Below, in pieces: positions 17,237 to 26,340 of a stretch of 64,000 nucleotides of DNA. The position numbers and the translations under genes were made by a program. The DNA is from Pseudosulfitobacter sp. DSM 107133 (GTDB lineage Bacteria > Pseudomonadota > Alphaproteobacteria > Rhodobacterales > Rhodobacteraceae). The notes below the pieces were generated by a model. The model saw only the letters and a list, made by a program, of their open reading frames with translations. It searched no databases and had not been told where the DNA came from. The DNA lies in contig NZ_CP085154.1 of the NCBI RefSeq assembly GCF_022788695.1, positions 3,534,001-3,598,000 on the forward strand, written 5' to 3'. The stretch's first letter is position 1. Every line of letters starts with the position of its first letter.

Positions 17237-18108
17237 ACGGTGTCTCCTGTTTGCCCTATGGCGTAGGCGGATGGCCGCGGCGGGTCAATGTTTGCGTCCT
17301 GTTCAGACAGCCATTTGCCGATGCGTGGCCAAAGCGTTTGCGCTGCAGCGCGCGAGCGGATCAGGCGGGCATGGTTGAAATCTTCGGGATAGCCTGTGGC
17401 GGTGCCACACAGTTCCAGCTGCGCCTGCGGGCCGAACATCTGCGCAAAATCGCGGCAGCCCGCGACGGGGGCGATCAACCGGTCGCCGCCCCCCGCCAGC
17501 ACCAGCGTCGGCAGCTTTTGCGCGGCAAGGCGCGGCGACAGGGGGCCATGCGTGTCACCGATCACACCGGTGCGGTTCCAGCCCAGCCATTCGTCCATTA
17601 TGCCCGACGCCTCGTTGCACGGCCCGATATTGATCAGCCGCACCGGCCAATAGCCACGCCTGCGCCCGATCTGCGCCAGCGCCAGCATGGTCATGCGAAA
17701 CCGCCACGGCCCATCATAAAACCGCGTGGCCTGCGCACCCATCACGCACAGACTGCGGACGCGGGCGCGCAGGTCATGCCGCGCCAATGCCATTGCCATG
17801 GCCAGCCCTCCGCCGGAATGGGCCACCAGATGCACCGCCCCGTGTCGTTGTGCGACATAGGCAATGGCCTGCGCCATTTCGCCATCGCCTAGCCCGGTGT
17901 AGTCAAGGTGCTGAACCCGCCCCGCGCCAATGTCCCTGCCGCGCCATTCAATGATATAGGTGGGCCGCCCCGCGCCGATCTTCTGTGCCAGTGGCAGGCA
18001 CGTCGCAGCGGTGGAAAATGTCCCGTGCGAGATCAGCACCGGCGTGCCGCTGCCATCGCTGACACGCAGCAATCGTCCCGGGCCTGTGAAATCTGTTATC
18101 TCGTCCAT
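17233..18108 (-). CDS. Alpha/beta hydrolase
   Basis: 291 residues. The fold is shown by the oxyanion strand VLISHGTFSTA, the nucleophile elbow HLVAHSGGGLAMAMAL (Ser nucleophile) and a late PTLVLAGGGDRLIAPVAGC Asp region with the His in FNHARLIRSRAAA. The start at 18108 (MDEITDFTGPGR) is preferred over an ATG eight codons upstream. Its stop overlaps pncA, so it may be co-translated with NAD salvage. No known step in that pathway needs it, and the substrate is unknown. Confidence 0.8.
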   Translation of the reverse strand: MDEITDFTGPGRLLRVSDGSGTPVLISHGTFSTAATCLPLAQKIGAGRPTYIIEWRGRDIGAGRVQHLDYTGLGDGEMAQAIAYVAQRHGAVHLVAHSGGGLAMAMALARHDLRARVRSLCVMGAQATRFYDGPWRFRMTMLALAQIGRRRGYWPVRLINIGPCNEASGIMDEWLGWNRTGVIGDTHGPLSPRLAAQKLPTLVLAGGGDRLIAPVAGCRDFAQMFGPQAQLELCGTATGYPEDFNHARLIRSRAAAQTLWPRIGKWLSEQDANIDPPRPSAYAIGQTGDTV

Positions 18109-18215
18109 GTCCACAGCGTTCAGCCGAAGCACGGGCGCGTCAACGCTGCCGTGGCGTCTGCCTGCGGCAACCGTGCCTCTTGTCTGGTCGCGACGTCAGG
18201 CGTATTTGGCGTGGC

Positions 18216-19145
18216 ATGTATATTATCGCTGCCCTTTACCACTTTACCCGCTTCGATGCGCCGGACGCGATCAAGCCTGCCTTGCTGGACCTGTGCATAG
18301 CCCAGGAGGTCAAAGGCACATTGCTGCTGGCGGGCGAAGGCATCAACGGCACCATCGCAGGCCCGCGCGCGGGTATCGACGCGGTGCTGGCGCATATTCG
18401 CGCGCTGCCCGGTTGCGCGGGGCTGGAGTGGAAGGAAAGCACGTCCGAAACGCCGCCCTTCGGCAAGATGAAGGTGCGGCTGAAGCGCGAGATCGTGACG
18501 ATGGGCCAGCCCGATGTCGATCCGGCGGCGCGGACGGGGCATTATGTAAACCCCGCCGACTGGAACGCACTGATCACCCGCGACGATGTTGCCGTGATCG
18601 ACACGCGCAACGATTACGAAGTGGCGATTGGCACTTTTGACGGCGCAATTGACCCGCAGACCGCCAGCTTTGGCGAGTTTCCCGCCTGGTGGGAGGCCAA
18701 CAAGGACCGCTTTCACAACAAGAAGATCGCGATGTTCTGCACCGGCGGCATCCGCTGCGAGAAATCGACCAACTTCCTGTTGGGTCAGGGGATAGAAGAT
18801 GTCTATCACCTGAAGGGCGGTATCCTGAAGTACCTTGAAGAGGTGCCCGAGCAGGACAGCACATGGAGCGGCAACTGCTTTGTCTTTGATGGGCGGGTCA
18901 GCGTGGGCCACGGGCTGCGGGTTGGGCCGCACATGCTGTGCCACGCCTGCCGCCGCCCCGTGTTGCCCGCCGATCAGGCGCGCCCCGAATACGAGGCCGG
19001 CGTCAGTTGTCACCTGTGCATCGACGAGACGTCAGAGGTCGACAAGGCGCGGTTCCGCGAGCGTCAGCGCCAGATCGAACTGGCCCGTGCGCGCGGCTTC
19101 GATCATCTGTCGGCGCCGATGGTCACGGGCAAGGGTGAGGCTTAG
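18216..19145 (+). CDS. trhO: Oxygen-dependent tRNA uridine(34) hydroxylase TrhO (rhodanese-domain protein)
   Basis: 309 residues. An N-terminal ferredoxin-like domain contains GTLLLAGEGINGTIAG; the central rhodanese domain has the active-site Cys in MFCTGGIRCEKST, and the C-terminus has Cys pairs (CHACRRPV, CHLC). TrhO makes 5-hydroxyuridine at the tRNA wobble position using oxygen. The start at 18216 begins MYIIAALYHFTRF, as is usual for the family. The stop overlaps that of the convergent MFS gene. Confidence 0.94.
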   Translation: MYIIAALYHFTRFDAPDAIKPALLDLCIAQEVKGTLLLAGEGINGTIAGPRAGIDAVLAHIRALPGCAGLEWKESTSETPPFGKMKVRLKREIVTMGQPDVDPAARTGHYVNPADWNALITRDDVAVIDTRNDYEVAIGTFDGAIDPQTASFGEFPAWWEANKDRFHNKKIAMFCTGGIRCEKSTNFLLGQGIEDVYHLKGGILKYLEEVPEQDSTWSGNCFVFDGRVSVGHGLRVGPHMLCHACRRPVLPADQARPEYEAGVSCHLCIDETSEVDKARFRERQRQIELARARGFDHLSAPMVTGKGEA

Positions 19146-20362
19146 GCCGCGACTAAACCGGGCTTGCGTGGACGCGAACGTGACAACAGCCACAGCATGA
19201 TGCCCACGTTCAACAGGTTAAAGGCAATGCCGTTCCAGAACGCCATCTGGTAGCTTCCGGTCACGTCATAGATCCAGCCCGACATCCAACCGCCGATCGC
19301 CATGCCTGCGATGGTTGCCATCAACACAAAACCGACCCAGGCACCAGCTGACCGCGCAGGCATGTATTCGCGCACGACCAGCGCATAGCTGGGCACGATC
19401 CCGCCCTGCGACAGACCAAAGATCAGCGACACCACATAAAGCGAAACCAGCCCGTCCGAAGGCAGGTAGAAAAACAGCGCCAGACATTGCAGCCCCGACC
19501 CGATCAACAGTGTGCGCACACCGCCCAACTGGTCGGCGACCATGCCCGATACCAGCCGCGAGAACACCCCGCCCAGCAGCATCAACGACAGCATTTCCGC
19601 GCCAGCAACCGGGCCATAGCCCAGATCGACGCAATAGCTGACAATATGCACCTGCGGCATCGACATCGCCACGCAACAGCCAACGCCTGCCAGCCCCAGC
19701 AACAGCGCAAGGTTTCGTGGTGACAGGCCCACAGATTTGGCGTTGCTGTCCGATGCAGCCTGTGCCGCGTTCTGCGCCTCCTGAGGAATGCGACGCCGCA
19801 GCAGCAGTGCCAGCGGGATCACGGTGACCAGTGTGACCACAGCCAGAAACGTGTAAACGCTGCGCCAGCCGCTGTCGGCCAGCAGCCCGGCCAGCACCAT
19901 CGGCCAGATCGCGCCCGACAGGTAATTGCCGCTGGCAACGATGCCCACGGCTATGCCGCGTCGGCGCATGAACCAATGCGAGATATCCGCAATCAGCGGA
20001 CCAAAACCTACCGCCGAGGCCAGACCGATCAACAGTTGCGCGGCGCTGAGCATGAACACCGAGGTTGCGAACAGGGCCAAAGTATAGCCCGCAGCAATCC
20101 CCAGGGCCGCCCCGATCAGTGATCCGGTCACGCCGAACCGGTCCACCGCACGGCCAATCGCAAAGTTGCCCAGCGCAAAGCCGACCATGGTAAGTGTATA
20201 GGGCATGGAGGCCTGCGCACGGGTCAGCGCAAATTCCGCTTCAAGCGCAGGCATGATCATGATCACCGCCCACATGCCGACATTGGCCACCATCGCGACG
20301 CCCAGCGTGATCAACAGCCGGGTCCACGAATATTTGCTGTCCAGAACCGTCATTTCATCCAT
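19142..20362 (-). CDS. MFS transporter (monocarboxylate/oxalate-type)
   Basis: 406 residues with about twelve membrane segments. The order of motifs, such as RAVDRFGVTGSLIGAALGIAAGY after helix 2 and GVFSRLVSGMVADQLGGVRTLL in the central loop, resembles the OFA/monocarboxylate branch of the MFS. Substrate unknown. The start at 20362 (MDEMTVLDSKYSW) has AAGGATT upstream. An in-frame extension to 20437 lacks support. It is divergent from motB. Confidence 0.85.
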   Translation of the reverse strand: MDEMTVLDSKYSWTRLLITLGVAMVANVGMWAVIMIMPALEAEFALTRAQASMPYTLTMVGFALGNFAIGRAVDRFGVTGSLIGAALGIAAGYTLALFATSVFMLSAAQLLIGLASAVGFGPLIADISHWFMRRRGIAVGIVASGNYLSGAIWPMVLAGLLADSGWRSVYTFLAVVTLVTVIPLALLLRRRIPQEAQNAAQAASDSNAKSVGLSPRNLALLLGLAGVGCCVAMSMPQVHIVSYCVDLGYGPVAGAEMLSLMLLGGVFSRLVSGMVADQLGGVRTLLIGSGLQCLALFFYLPSDGLVSLYVVSLIFGLSQGGIVPSYALVVREYMPARSAGAWVGFVLMATIAGMAIGGWMSGWIYDVTGSYQMAFWNGIAFNLLNVGIMLWLLSRSRPRKPGLVAA

Positions 20363-20521
20363 GCCTGAATCCTTTTTTGCATCAGCGCAGAACTCGCGGT
20401 CCGGTGCAACCGCCGACACCTGCCAGGCCGCGGGCAAGTATTACCTACAATTACGTTTGTTAAGCCGCTGGAAAGGCTTGGCTGATAAATCTGCACTTGG
20501 GTGAATAAAAGGGTGAGTGAC

Positions 20522-21328
20522 ATGGCTGCGCAAAGCAATGCGGCGCCAATCATCATCAAACGTAAAAAGGTCGTAGGCGGCGGCGGGCATCATGGTGGTG
20601 CCTGGAAAGTTGCTTATGCGGACTTCGTGACCGCTATGATGGCCTTTTTTATGTTGATGTGGTTGTTGAACGCGACGACAGAAAAGCAACGCAAAGGGAT
20701 CGCGGATTACTTTACGCCGACGATCGCTATCAATCGGGTGTCGGGCGGCGGCGACGGGTCGTTTGGCGGCGACAGCACGTTTTCAGAAGAAGCGCTGCCC
20801 TTTAGCGGTGTGCGTCCGGTGGTGGTCGCAAGCCGGGCAACCGGGTCCGAAGGCACGGACGATGCCGAAACCACCGAACTCAAGATGCTTGAATCCGAGC
20901 TTATGGGATTTGGCGGCGAATCTGCCCTCATGGAAAACGAGCTGGAACACGTCATTACCAAGCTGACGGACGAAGGTCTGGTTGTTGAGTTGTTCGCGAT
21001 GCCTGACGCACCGCTGTTCGATCCGCAAACCGGACAGGCGACGCCCCTGCTGCAGCGACTGGCGGCCTTGCTGGTGCAAACCGGGCGGTCCGTGAAAAAC
21101 GACATCGCGGTTGGCGCACATGTACCTGCCCAGCCGGTGGTGGTTGCCAATGTTCAGGTCTGGGACCGGTCGACCGAACAGGCAACAATCATGCGTCATT
21201 TGCTGGACGATGCCGGCCTGGCGGCGGGGCGGGTGAAACGCGTGACAGGATACGCCGACCGCGATCCCGCAACGCTGAACCCGATGGATATCCGCAACAA
21301 CCGTATCAAAGTGGTCTTCCTGCGATAG
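20522..21328 (+). CDS. motB: Flagellar stator protein MotB
   Basis: 268 residues. A short basic cytoplasmic start is followed by WKVAYADFVTAMMAFFMLMWLL, the single membrane helix with the proton-carrying Asp in YADF. The C-terminal half is OmpA/MotB-like and ends ADRDPATLNPMDIRNNRIKVVFL, the peptidoglycan-anchoring fold. The ATG at 20522 was preferred to GTG codons at 20501 and 20516. motB heads a run with flgE, flgK, flgL and flgI and is 11 kb from motA. Upstream, three TTA triplets (20441, 20451, 20460) may belong to a degenerate regulator site. Confidence 0.93.
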   Translation: MAAQSNAAPIIIKRKKVVGGGGHHGGAWKVAYADFVTAMMAFFMLMWLLNATTEKQRKGIADYFTPTIAINRVSGGGDGSFGGDSTFSEEALPFSGVRPVVVASRATGSEGTDDAETTELKMLESELMGFGGESALMENELEHVITKLTDEGLVVELFAMPDAPLFDPQTGQATPLLQRLAALLVQTGRSVKNDIAVGAHVPAQPVVVANVQVWDRSTEQATIMRHLLDDAGLAAGRVKRVTGYADRDPATLNPMDIRNNRIKVVFLR

Positions 21329-21366
21329 CGGCCGGGCACTTTGACAAATAGAACGGATTTTATCTG

Positions 21367-21381
21367 TTAGTGCTGTGTTAA
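21367..21381 (+). promoter_or_regulatory. CtrA-like box upstream of flgE
   Basis: TTAG-N7-TTAA, one mismatch from the CtrA consensus TTAA-N7-TTAA, about 60 bases before the flgE start. It is one of four such repeats found in flagellar intergenic regions of this window. Confidence 0.5.
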
Positions 21382-21439
21382 GCACACCGCGCCTATCTGT
21401 TGCATCAACTTGGTTCTGATGCAGCAGAAAGGCGTATCC

Positions 21440-22738
21440 ATGACAATTTCTTCTTCGCTCAACGCAGGTATTGCGGGATTGCAGTCCAATGCGACGCGGC
21501 TGGGGTCGATTTCGGACAATATCGCGAACTCCAGCACTTTCGGATACAAGCGCGTGGTCACGGATTTCAACTCGCTGGTGCTGTCCAACTCGGGGGTGTC
21601 TTATACTGCGGGTGGCGTGCGGGCTTCTTCGCAACGGCTGATAAGCGAAAGCGGATCGCTGGTCAGCACGTCGAACGCCACCGATCTTGCGGTGCGCGGG
21701 CGCGGCATGTTGCCCGTCGCGGCAAAAGCAAGCGTGGTGGGCGGCGACAGCGCACCCGAAATGATGCTGACCACCACCGGCTCTTTCCGAGTGGACGAAG
21801 ATGGCTATCTGGCCAGTGAATCCGGCCTGTTGCTGATGGGGTGGCCGGCCAACAACGATGGTACGTTCCAGTCATTTCCGCGCGACACCAATGACGGGCT
21901 CGAGCCGATCCAGTTCTCGCTGAATCTCAGTGGCGATCCGACCACGCAGGTGTCGCTGGGCCTGAATCTGCCCGCCACATCGACCATTGCCGGATCAGCC
22001 GGCGCAACGCAGAACCTGTCGGTCGAGTATTTTGACAACCTGGGCACATCGCAAAGCGTATCGCTGGAATTCACCCCCACCGTTCCAGCCACGGGCAGTT
22101 CAAATGAATGGACGATAACCATGCGCGATTCCGCGCAGGATGATGCCGTGGTCGGTGAATATGTCCTGACTTTCAACGATACACGCGCCGATGGCGGCAC
22201 CATCGCATCGGTAACGACCGTGACGGGCGGGGCATATGATCCGGTAACGGGCGAGGTGATTGTCGACGTCGGCAGCGGCCCGGTTTCGTTTGATATCGGC
22301 GCGTTGGGCGACAATCAGGGGATCGTCCAGCTGTCGGACACGTTCGCACCGATCTCGATCATCAAAGACGGCAGCCCCGTGGGCAACATGATCTCGGTCG
22401 AGGTTGACGCCAATGGCTATGTCAACGCGATCTTTGACAGCGGCGTGACCAGTGTTCTGTACCAGATCCCGCTGGTGGATATGCCCAACCCCGGCGGCTT
22501 GATCGCCCTGGATTCGCAAACCTACAAACCCTCTGTTGAAAGCGGGCCCTATTTCTTGTGGGACGCGGGCGATGGCCCCACGGGCGACCTGAAAGCCTAT
22601 GCCCGTGAGGAATCGACTGTCGATGTCGCAACCGAACTGACCGAGATGATCCGCACCCAGCGGGCCTATTCATCGAACGCCAAGGTTATCCAGACAGTCG
22701 ACGAAATGTTGCAGGAAACAACGAATATCAAACGCTAA
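21440..22738 (+). CDS. flgE: Flagellar hook protein FlgE
   Basis: 432 residues. The N-terminal MTISSSLNAGIAGLQSNATRLGSISDNIANSSTFGYKR is the flagellar rod/hook-family motif, and the C-terminal VATELTEMIRTQRAYSSNAKVIQTVDEMLQETTNIK is the matching D0 helix. The middle holds beta domains of the hook exterior. The start at 21440 is set by the family N-terminus and AAAGGCG upstream. FlgE forms the hook after export by the type III apparatus. Confidence 0.95.
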   Translation: MTISSSLNAGIAGLQSNATRLGSISDNIANSSTFGYKRVVTDFNSLVLSNSGVSYTAGGVRASSQRLISESGSLVSTSNATDLAVRGRGMLPVAAKASVVGGDSAPEMMLTTTGSFRVDEDGYLASESGLLLMGWPANNDGTFQSFPRDTNDGLEPIQFSLNLSGDPTTQVSLGLNLPATSTIAGSAGATQNLSVEYFDNLGTSQSVSLEFTPTVPATGSSNEWTITMRDSAQDDAVVGEYVLTFNDTRADGGTIASVTTVTGGAYDPVTGEVIVDVGSGPVSFDIGALGDNQGIVQLSDTFAPISIIKDGSPVGNMISVEVDANGYVNAIFDSGVTSVLYQIPLVDMPNPGGLIALDSQTYKPSVESGPYFLWDAGDGPTGDLKAYAREESTVDVATELTEMIRTQRAYSSNAKVIQTVDEMLQETTNIKR

Positions 22739-22770
22739 ACGCAGCACCCGCCCCCTGATCGGAGCCTTTC

Positions 22771-24225
22771 ATGTCCCTTACCGGCGCCCTGAACAACGCA
22801 CTGTCCGGCCTGTATGCCAACAGCCGCAAATCCGAGCTCGTCGCATCAAATATCGCCAACGTCGGCACACCCGGGTTCCGGCGCCGCAGTCTGGATGTCT
22901 CGGCTGCTTTGTTGGGCGATCAGGGGGGCGTTAAGGTCAACGGCGTCGTCCGTCACACCGATTCCGCGCTGCTGCATGACCGCAGGATGAGCAGTGCGGA
23001 ATTTGCCCGCAACGATGCGATGACCCGGTTTCTGGCGGGCTTCGAGGACAGGCTGGGAACGCCGGATGTTGCCTATTCCCTAAGCGGTCGACTCGCGACC
23101 TTTGAAAACACGCTGATCACAGCCGCCAGCCGTCCCGATGCACAGGAACGACTGGATGGTGTTGTGATCGCGGCCAAGTCGCTGGCGCAATCCCTGAAGG
23201 CAACATCGGATGCCATTCAGGCCGACCGCACCCATGCAGATCGTGAAATCGATATACAAGTGAACACCGCCAACGATCTCCTTTCCCAACTGCAGGCCAT
23301 CAACGGCCAGATTGCCAAGTCAGGCGGCAGGGCACGCGACAATGCCGCCCTGCAAGACCACCGCGATCTACTGGTGGATCAGCTATCACAAATGATCCCC
23401 CTGCGCACGGTGTCCCGCGCGCACGGTGCGATTGCCATCTATTCAACCGGCGGCGCGGTTTTGCTGGACGGCTCCGCCGCCGAGATCGGCTTTGAGCCCA
23501 CATATAGCGTCGCCGCCGGCATGGAGATTGACCCCGGCGCGTTGTCCGGGCTGACGATTAACGGCAAAGCCATCGCAACAGGGTCAGAAACCAGCCCGCT
23601 GCGCGGCGGTAGTCTGATTGCGCAATTTGCAATTCGTGACGAAATGGCCCCCGAGGCGCAGACCCAACTGGACGCACTAGCCCGCGATTTGATCGAACGG
23701 TTTCAGAACATATCAGAGGATACCACACGCGCACCCGGCGATCCGGGGCTGTTCACCGATCAGGGCGTTGTTTTTGACTCCTTGAATGAAGTTGGTCTGT
23801 CCGGGCGTATTGCGATCCATGCCGCAGTCGACCCCGACACCGGCGGCGAATCCTGGCGCATGCGCGATGGTGTGAATGCCGTGGCCCAAGGGGAAGTCGG
23901 CAATGCGTCGCTGTTGCAAGCCATGACCGATGCACTGCATCTCAAGCAACCTGTTGCTTCGGGCAATTTTGGCGCTGGCAGCTTCAGCCTGGCGGGACTT
24001 GCCGCCAGCCTGACCTCTCAAGTTGGCTCGGACCGCCTCTTCGCCGACCAGAGGCTCAGCTTTGCATCAACCCAACTAAACGAACTGATCCAGCGCGAGC
24101 TGGCGGACGGCGTCGACACAGACGCAGAATTGCAGAGGTTGATGGTCATCGAACAGGCCTATGCCGCGAATGCACGGATCATCGAGACCGTCGATGAACT
24201 GATGGACATCCTGATGAGGCTTTGA
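22771..24225 (+). CDS. flgK: Hook-associated protein 1 FlgK
   Basis: 484 residues. It starts MSLTGALNNALSGLYANSRKSELVASNIANVGTPGFRRR, the N-terminal FlgK helix, and ends ELQRLMVIEQAYAANARIIETVDELMDILMRL. FlgK forms the first junction ring between hook and filament. It lies 32 bases after flgE with GATCGGAG upstream, within the same operon. The size is typical for alphaproteobacteria. Confidence 0.94.
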   Translation: MSLTGALNNALSGLYANSRKSELVASNIANVGTPGFRRRSLDVSAALLGDQGGVKVNGVVRHTDSALLHDRRMSSAEFARNDAMTRFLAGFEDRLGTPDVAYSLSGRLATFENTLITAASRPDAQERLDGVVIAAKSLAQSLKATSDAIQADRTHADREIDIQVNTANDLLSQLQAINGQIAKSGGRARDNAALQDHRDLLVDQLSQMIPLRTVSRAHGAIAIYSTGGAVLLDGSAAEIGFEPTYSVAAGMEIDPGALSGLTINGKAIATGSETSPLRGGSLIAQFAIRDEMAPEAQTQLDALARDLIERFQNISEDTTRAPGDPGLFTDQGVVFDSLNEVGLSGRIAIHAAVDPDTGGESWRMRDGVNAVAQGEVGNASLLQAMTDALHLKQPVASGNFGAGSFSLAGLAASLTSQVGSDRLFADQRLSFASTQLNELIQRELADGVDTDAELQRLMVIEQAYAANARIIETVDELMDILMRL

Positions 24226-24228
24226 ACC

Positions 24229-25233
24229 ATGAACACGACACTTGGCGATCTCGCACAATCCTTCATGCTACAACGCCGCGGGGCGGCATTAAAAAACGAC
24301 ATTCACCGACTGACGCAAGAACTGTCCACGGGCCGCGTGGCCGACACCAAATCGGTGCTCGCTGGAAATTTTTCCTACCTGAGCGACATCGAGCGCGACG
24401 TACGCGTGCTGGAGGGCTACAAGGTGGCCACCACAGAAGCCGCCCAATTCACCGAAACGGTGCAAAACATTCTGGATGGCATCCAGACGAATTCCAGCGA
24501 TCTGTCCGACACGATGCTTCTAATCTCGACCAGCGCAGTAGAAACTGTCCTGCCCCAGGTCGAGGCAGATTCGCGCGCGAATCTGGCCAACCTTGTGTCT
24601 TCGCTGAACGTAGATTTCGGGGGCCGCAGTTTGTTCGCAGGCGCAGCGACAGATACCGCACCGCTGGTGTCAGAAGAGGCCATCTTGACGGGGCTGATCT
24701 CTGCGGTCGCTGGTCAAACCACGGCCTCCGATATTTTTGCAGCTGCTCAGGCCTGGTTTGACAATCCCGCGGGTTTCCGCGCTGCCGTCTATCAGGGATC
24801 TGACAACGCTCTTTCGCCCTTCGTTTTGTCGGATCAGGACCGATTGAACATCGACATCCGCGCCGACAATCCGGTGTTGCGCAACCTGATGATGAACACT
24901 GCAATCGGGGTCATAGCTTCTGACCCAAGCCTTGCCTTGGATGTCGCGGTGCAACGTGCGGTCATTGCCCAAGCTGGGCAAAATCTGTTGGGTTCTCAAG
25001 ATCAAATGACCAAAATGCGCGCTGAGGTCGGGTTTTCTCAGTCACGCATTGAAGATGTTCGCGCCCGTAACGCGGTTGAGGCAACTTCGCTGGAATTCGC
25101 GCGCAGTGCGCTGTTGGCTGCCGATCCCTATGAAACCGCCACCAAACTGGAGGAAGTCCAATTTCGTCTCCAAGGCCTGTATTCTGTCACGGTTCGCCTG
25201 TCCGAACTGTCTTTGCTGAACTTTATACGATGA
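24229..25233 (+). CDS. flgL: Hook-associated protein 3 FlgL
   Basis: 334 residues related to flagellin. The N-terminal coiled coil contains IHRLTQELSTGRVADTKSV and the C-terminal helix SLEFARSALLAADPYETATKLEEVQFRLQGLY. FlgL forms the second hook-filament junction ring. It starts 3 bases after flgK, and its stop overlaps the flgI start (ATGA), so the two are translationally coupled. Confidence 0.9.
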   Translation: MNTTLGDLAQSFMLQRRGAALKNDIHRLTQELSTGRVADTKSVLAGNFSYLSDIERDVRVLEGYKVATTEAAQFTETVQNILDGIQTNSSDLSDTMLLISTSAVETVLPQVEADSRANLANLVSSLNVDFGGRSLFAGAATDTAPLVSEEAILTGLISAVAGQTTASDIFAAAQAWFDNPAGFRAAVYQGSDNALSPFVLSDQDRLNIDIRADNPVLRNLMMNTAIGVIASDPSLALDVAVQRAVIAQAGQNLLGSQDQMTKMRAEVGFSQSRIEDVRARNAVEATSLEFARSALLAADPYETATKLEEVQFRLQGLYSVTVRLSELSLLNFIR

Positions 25234-26330
25234 AAGGGCTGATTGTCTTTGTTTCTTGGTTCTGTCTGGCAGGCATCGTCGCAGCGGGCCCCGTGCGCAT
25301 CAAGGATCTGGTTGAATTTGATGGTGTGCGAGGCAACGATCTGGTCGGTTACGGTTTGGTGGTCGGCCTGAACGGTTCGGGAGACGGATTGCGCAACGCG
25401 CCCTTTACCGAAGAAATTATGAGCAACATCCTGGAACGGCTGGGCGTCAACGTGACCGGCGAACAGTTCCGCCCCAAGAATGTCGCAGCTGTCTTTGTGA
25501 CAGCCGCGCTTCCGCCCTTTTCACGGGCCGGCGGGCAGATTGATGTGACCGTTTCTGCCATCGGTGATGCCAAAAGCCTGTTGGGTGGAACCTTGATCAT
25601 GACACCGTTGAACGCTGCCGACGGCGAGATTTATGCAGTTGCACAAGGTACAATTATTGCCGGGGGGGTGGTGGCCGAAGCAAATGGCGCGAATGTGACC
25701 CAAGGCGTCCCCACCGCTGGCGTTATTCCCGCCGGTGCAAGAGTTGAACGCGAAATTGACTTTGATTTGTCGACGCTTACCAGCCTGCGTCTGGCTTTGC
25801 GAAATGCGGATTTTACCACTGCCGCGCGCATCGAACGCGCCATCAACTCGGACTTTGGGCGCCCGGTTGCCTTCATGTTGGACAGCGGCACGGTTTCACT
25901 CAACATCCCGCAAACGCGTATGGCGTCTGTTGCGCATGCTTTGGGGCGGATCGAGAACATCACGGTCGAACCCGAGCGCAAGGCCCGCGTTGTCGTTGAC
26001 CAACGTTCGGGAACGATCGTTATGGGCGAGGATGTCAGGATTTCGCGCGTGGCAGTGTCACAAGGCAATTTGACTCTTCGCATTCAAGAGGCGCCTTTGG
26101 CCGTACAACCAAATCCGTTTTCCGAAGGCGAAACTGTCATTGTGCCGCGTGCACGTGCTGACATTCAGGAGGAACCCGGCATTGGACTTGCAGAAGTGCC
26201 TGACGGTGCATCGCTTTCCGAGGTTATTGCCGGTCTCAATGCTTTGGGCGTATCTCCGCGCGACATGATCGACATCTTGAAAAGTATCAAAGCTGCCGGC
26301 GCCCTGCATGCCGAATTTATCGTGCGTTAG
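25230..26330 (+). CDS. flgI: Flagellar P-ring protein FlgI
   Basis: 366 residues with a signal peptide (MKGLIVFVSWFCLAGIVAAG). The mature protein starts PVRIKDLVEFDGVRGNDLVGYGLVVGLNGSGDG, an almost invariant FlgI motif, and ends GVSPRDMIDILKSIKAAGALHAEFIV. It forms the periplasmic P ring around the rod. It is the last gene of the motB-flgI unit. Confidence 0.96.
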   Translation: MKGLIVFVSWFCLAGIVAAGPVRIKDLVEFDGVRGNDLVGYGLVVGLNGSGDGLRNAPFTEEIMSNILERLGVNVTGEQFRPKNVAAVFVTAALPPFSRAGGQIDVTVSAIGDAKSLLGGTLIMTPLNAADGEIYAVAQGTIIAGGVVAEANGANVTQGVPTAGVIPAGARVEREIDFDLSTLTSLRLALRNADFTTAARIERAINSDFGRPVAFMLDSGTVSLNIPQTRMASVAHALGRIENITVEPERKARVVVDQRSGTIVMGEDVRISRVAVSQGNLTLRIQEAPLAVQPNPFSEGETVIVPRARADIQEEPGIGLAEVPDGASLSEVIAGLNALGVSPRDMIDILKSIKAAGALHAEFIVR

Positions 26331-26340
26331 TCTGTGTTGT

